Assembly: GCF_019492185.1 (NCBI RefSeq)
Contig: NZ_JAICCF010000004.1
Span: 124,001-188,000 of the forward strand
DNA: 64,000 bases
Source of the DNA: Chitinophaga rhizophila
GTDB taxonomy: Bacteria > Bacteroidota > Bacteroidia > Chitinophagales > Chitinophagaceae
Reading direction: 5' to 3'
Shown: positions 61,891-64,000 of the stretch, in pieces
How positions within the stretch are numbered: the stretch's first letter is position 1
Layout of the letters: each line of letters begins with the position of its first letter
Program-made: the position numbers and the translations under genes
Notes under the pieces: generated by a model
What the model saw: the letters and a program-made list of their open reading frames with translations, nothing else
Told to the model about the DNA's origin: nothing
Databases searched by the model: none

Positions 61891-62700
61891 ATGGGATTTG
61901 CTTTGCTGACGGAAATCGTTTTCCGTCACAGATTCTTTGCTGATAATAGTTTCAGGAACATAAACGTGCTTCTGCCGCAACAAACGGCAATAGAAATGCG
62001 ACGTTATGGATTGCTATTCCGCAGAATGCCGGACAGGATTGTTGTGCTTTTAAATGCCGACAATAGCGACCGCACTCGCTTACTACAAGAGGGTGTGACG
62101 CTTTTCTTTGATGTGCAGCTGCTGGATCGCTACTTCTATAACTATACCGCATTACGGCAGACAGATGTTCCAGGAACTATCTTACTGTTCAGCAATCAGC
62201 GTGAATGTGCTCCAGGTAAATTGCACAGGCAGGAGTCTGCCTCTGCGGATGATCTCATCCCGGCAGAGTCAGAGGGTGCAGGAATCTCCGCCCGTCCTTT
62301 TGCCAGGATAATCATGTCACTCACGCCTGAGCTGCTGCCGGTATATGAAATCAGTTTTGCTGCAAAAGCTACAAAGTGGTGTTACTTCCTGATGAGTAAT
62401 GATCTTTCGTTACTCACACAACCATCTATTGTTGATGCCCGTGGCAGCATTCAATTTGCTGCGCCGCTGCCGGTAGATATGCCTGACGGAAGGAGAGTCC
62501 CAGTACTTATCTCCCAGCAGGTATTGCCTTTATCACAACGGCCGGTCCATACGTTGCAGCTGCGAGACACTGTAGGAGAAGGTGAACAATACCGAACCAT
62601 TATTCAGGCATTGCCATCACCAGATATTACAGCGGTTTCTGCAGCAGGCATGGCCATATACGACCGTACGGTGGCATATTCGGAAATCTTTTTGTACTAA
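61891..62700 (+). CDS. Unknown 269-residue protein in the eCIS operon
   Basis: 269 residues, no signal peptide, no membrane segment. Starts MGFALLTEIVFRHRFFADNS, with beta-rich composition (MRRYGLLFRRMPDRIVVLLN, TLFFDVQLLDRYFYNYTALR) and an acidic linker (about 115-130). I do not recognise a family. Position between DUF4255 and the sheath gene, with spacings of 14 and 18 bases, implies a structural or assembly role in the particle, perhaps at the cap. This is an inference from context. Confidence 0.75.
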   Translation: MGFALLTEIVFRHRFFADNSFRNINVLLPQQTAIEMRRYGLLFRRMPDRIVVLLNADNSDRTRLLQEGVTLFFDVQLLDRYFYNYTALRQTDVPGTILLFSNQRECAPGKLHRQESASADDLIPAESEGAGISARPFARIIMSLTPELLPVYEISFAAKATKWCYFLMSNDLSLLTQPSIVDARGSIQFAAPLPVDMPDGRRVPVLISQQVLPLSQRPVHTLQLRDTVGEGEQYRTIIQALPSPDITAVSAAGMAIYDRTVAYSEIFLY

Positions 62701-62718
62701 AATCAAATCCGCACAGCT

Positions 62719-64000
62719 ATGGCTTCAACACTCATGACTCCGGGCGTTTACATAGAAGAAAAAAACGCCTTCCCCAGTTCTGCCGTCGCCGTCGAAACAG
62801 CAGTTCCCGTATTTATCGGCTATACGCACAAAGCCGAACGGTTTGGTAAGTCGCTTTTGCACAAACCAACCCGTGTAACTTCCTTCGCGGAGTTCGTGGA
62901 ACTATTCGGCGCAGGCTTCCGATCAAAATTCAGCATTGCTGATCCGGCAGCTGAATACAAAGGTGAAACCTTTATCATCAATGGTGTACAAAAGGCTGTT
63001 GAGATTAAGGAGAAGAACACCTTCTATCTCTATAACAGTATCCGTCTGTTCTACGCGAATGGCGGCAGTAACTGTTATATCGTTTCTGTAGGTACGTACG
63101 GCGACAAACCCGACGGCCTTGAGATCTCTCTTGATGATTTCACAGGCTCGGATACAAAACCTGATGTACTGCTGTTACTGGAAAAGGAATTTGAACCAAC
63201 CCTGGTGGTTATCCCTGATGTTATTGCGCTTGGTGAAGCTGCCTATAATACAGTGTACACAAAAGTACTGGCGCATTGTGCGAAAACACAAAGCCGCTTC
63301 GGGATCTTTGATCTTGCACAACAGGGCCCTACTGACACAACTGACGCTGTTGTGGCTGCCTTCAGAGACAAGATAGGTATCAATGCATTGAACTATGGTG
63401 CTGCCTATTACCCCTGGTTGAAAACAGCAATTGTACAAGCAAACGAGGTGGACTTTGAAAACCTTGATGCTACAGTTGACCTGGAAACTCTATTGCCGGA
63501 AGATCTTGCCAAGCAGGTAGTAAAAGCGTACAAAGCGGTTGCTGAACCTGATACAAATGCAAAGAAGAATTATCATCAGTCACTTAAAGCTTCCAGCCCT
63601 GTCTACAACAGCATACTGGAGGAGATTCGAGCACGCCTGAATGAATTGCCACCAGGGGGTGCTATCGCTGGTATTTATACATTGGTTGACAATTCGCGCG
63701 GTGTATGGAAGTCGCCTGCCAATGTATCAATCAGTATGGTTAATGCTCCTGCAGTAAATATCTCCGCGGATGAGCAGAAGCAGCTTAACGTAGATGTACT
63801 TGCTGGTAAGTCTATTAACGTGATCCGTCCATTTCCGGGAGTTGGTACGCTTATATGGGGCGGTCGCACACTGGATGGTAACAGTCAGGACTGGCGCTAT
63901 ATCAACGTGCGCCGCACGCTGATCATGATTGAACAATCTATTAAACTGGCTGCCCGTACCTACGTTTTCGAGCCTAATGATGCGACCACCTGGGTTACAG
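62719..64000 (+). CDS. Contractile tail sheath protein of an eCIS, C-terminus beyond window
   Basis: The frame is open from ATG 62719 to the window edge (427 codons). Begins MASTLMTPGVYIEEKNAFPS, the usual start of phage-type sheath proteins (PGVYIEE), followed by AVPVFIGYT and SFAEFVELFG. The right part has the sheath core NVIRPFPGVGTLIWGGRTLD and YINVRRTLIMIEQSIKLAAR. The sheath surrounds the inner tube and contracts to drive it into a target membrane. Third gene of the rightward eCIS run; tube and baseplate genes should follow outside the window. Confidence 0.95.
   Translation, partial: MASTLMTPGVYIEEKNAFPSSAVAVETAVPVFIGYTHKAERFGKSLLHKPTRVTSFAEFVELFGAGFRSKFSIADPAAEYKGETFIINGVQKAVEIKEKNTFYLYNSIRLFYANGGSNCYIVSVGTYGDKPDGLEISLDDFTGSDTKPDVLLLLEKEFEPTLVVIPDVIALGEAAYNTVYTKVLAHCAKTQSRFGIFDLAQQGPTDTTDAVVAAFRDKIGINALNYGAAYYPWLKTAIVQANEVDFENLDATVDLETLLPEDLAKQVVKAYKAVAEPDTNAKKNYHQSLKASSPVYNSILEEIRARLNELPPGGAIAGIYTLVDNSRGVWKSPANVSISMVNAPAVNISADEQKQLNVDVLAGKSINVIRPFPGVGTLIWGGRTLDGNSQDWRYINVRRTLIMIEQSIKLAARTYVFEPNDATTWVT

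Noticed and set aside
62719-64000. Prophage tail gene
   Set aside because: DUF4157 and DUF4255 genes alongside the sheath, and absence of capsid or replication genes in view, favour an eCIS; the right edge hides the final proof.

Overview
The window looks like chromosomal DNA of a member of the Bacteroidota, most probably Chitinophagaceae (Chitinophaga-like). The evidence is two SusC/SusD pairs, a FecR/ECF-sigma pair, proteins with type IX secretion and gliding-motility C-terminal domains, and promoters that fit the Bacteroidota pattern TTTG-N19-TAnnTTTG. The genus is inferred from overall gene style, not from a marker gene.

Layout. 1-6.5 kb is a minus-strand import operon: SusC, SusD, a zinc-metallohydrolase lipoprotein and a DUF4302 lipoprotein cut by the left edge. 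6.6-10.4 kb holds a CDF metal exporter, a beta-lactamase-like serine hydrolase and SerA. 10.5-25.3 kb holds two secreted surface proteins: a ThuA/CBM6/fascin-like protein and a giant protein of about 4,250 residues built from about two dozen 86-residue repeats. 25.4-25.8 kb is an AT-rich divergent intergenic region with two perfect inverted DnaA boxes (an oriC-like signal), followed by rpmI-rplT. 26.4-31.5 kb is housekeeping: ispE, a bifunctional-nuclease-domain protein, etfBA, a TPR protein and tilS.

31.5-36.3 kb is a complete stressosome-type operon (RsbR, RsbS, RsbT, a fused RsbT-RsbX phosphatase, a hybrid-input histidine kinase and a response regulator), followed by a rhomboid protease and rlmH. 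37.6-39.5 kb is a cluster of tRNA-Arg(ACG) genes in both orientations around one unknown gene; a fifth copy lies at 47.9 kb. 39.6-47.3 kb is carbohydrate-related: a secreted GH13 enzyme, a GH105-type hydrolase and a large DUF4450-like protein, plus a RibD-like reductase gene broken by an in-frame amber codon.

48.2-57.9 kb holds a VOC protein, a FecR/ECF-sigma pair divergent from a second SusC/SusD pair, and small exported or membrane proteins. From 58.4 kb to the right edge is the start of an extracellular contractile injection system (eCIS) locus: a DUF4157 protein, a membrane-anchored GH18-like protein lacking the usual catalytic acids, a DUF4255 protein, an unknown protein and a contractile tail sheath protein that runs off the edge.

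Working together: the sigma/anti-sigma pair probably controls the adjacent SusC/SusD pair. The stressosome operon probably feeds a phospho-relay rather than sigma-B, because no sigma-B or RsbW is present here. The eCIS genes are the beginning of a phage-tail-like weapon or delivery device whose tube, baseplate and effectors lie outside the window.
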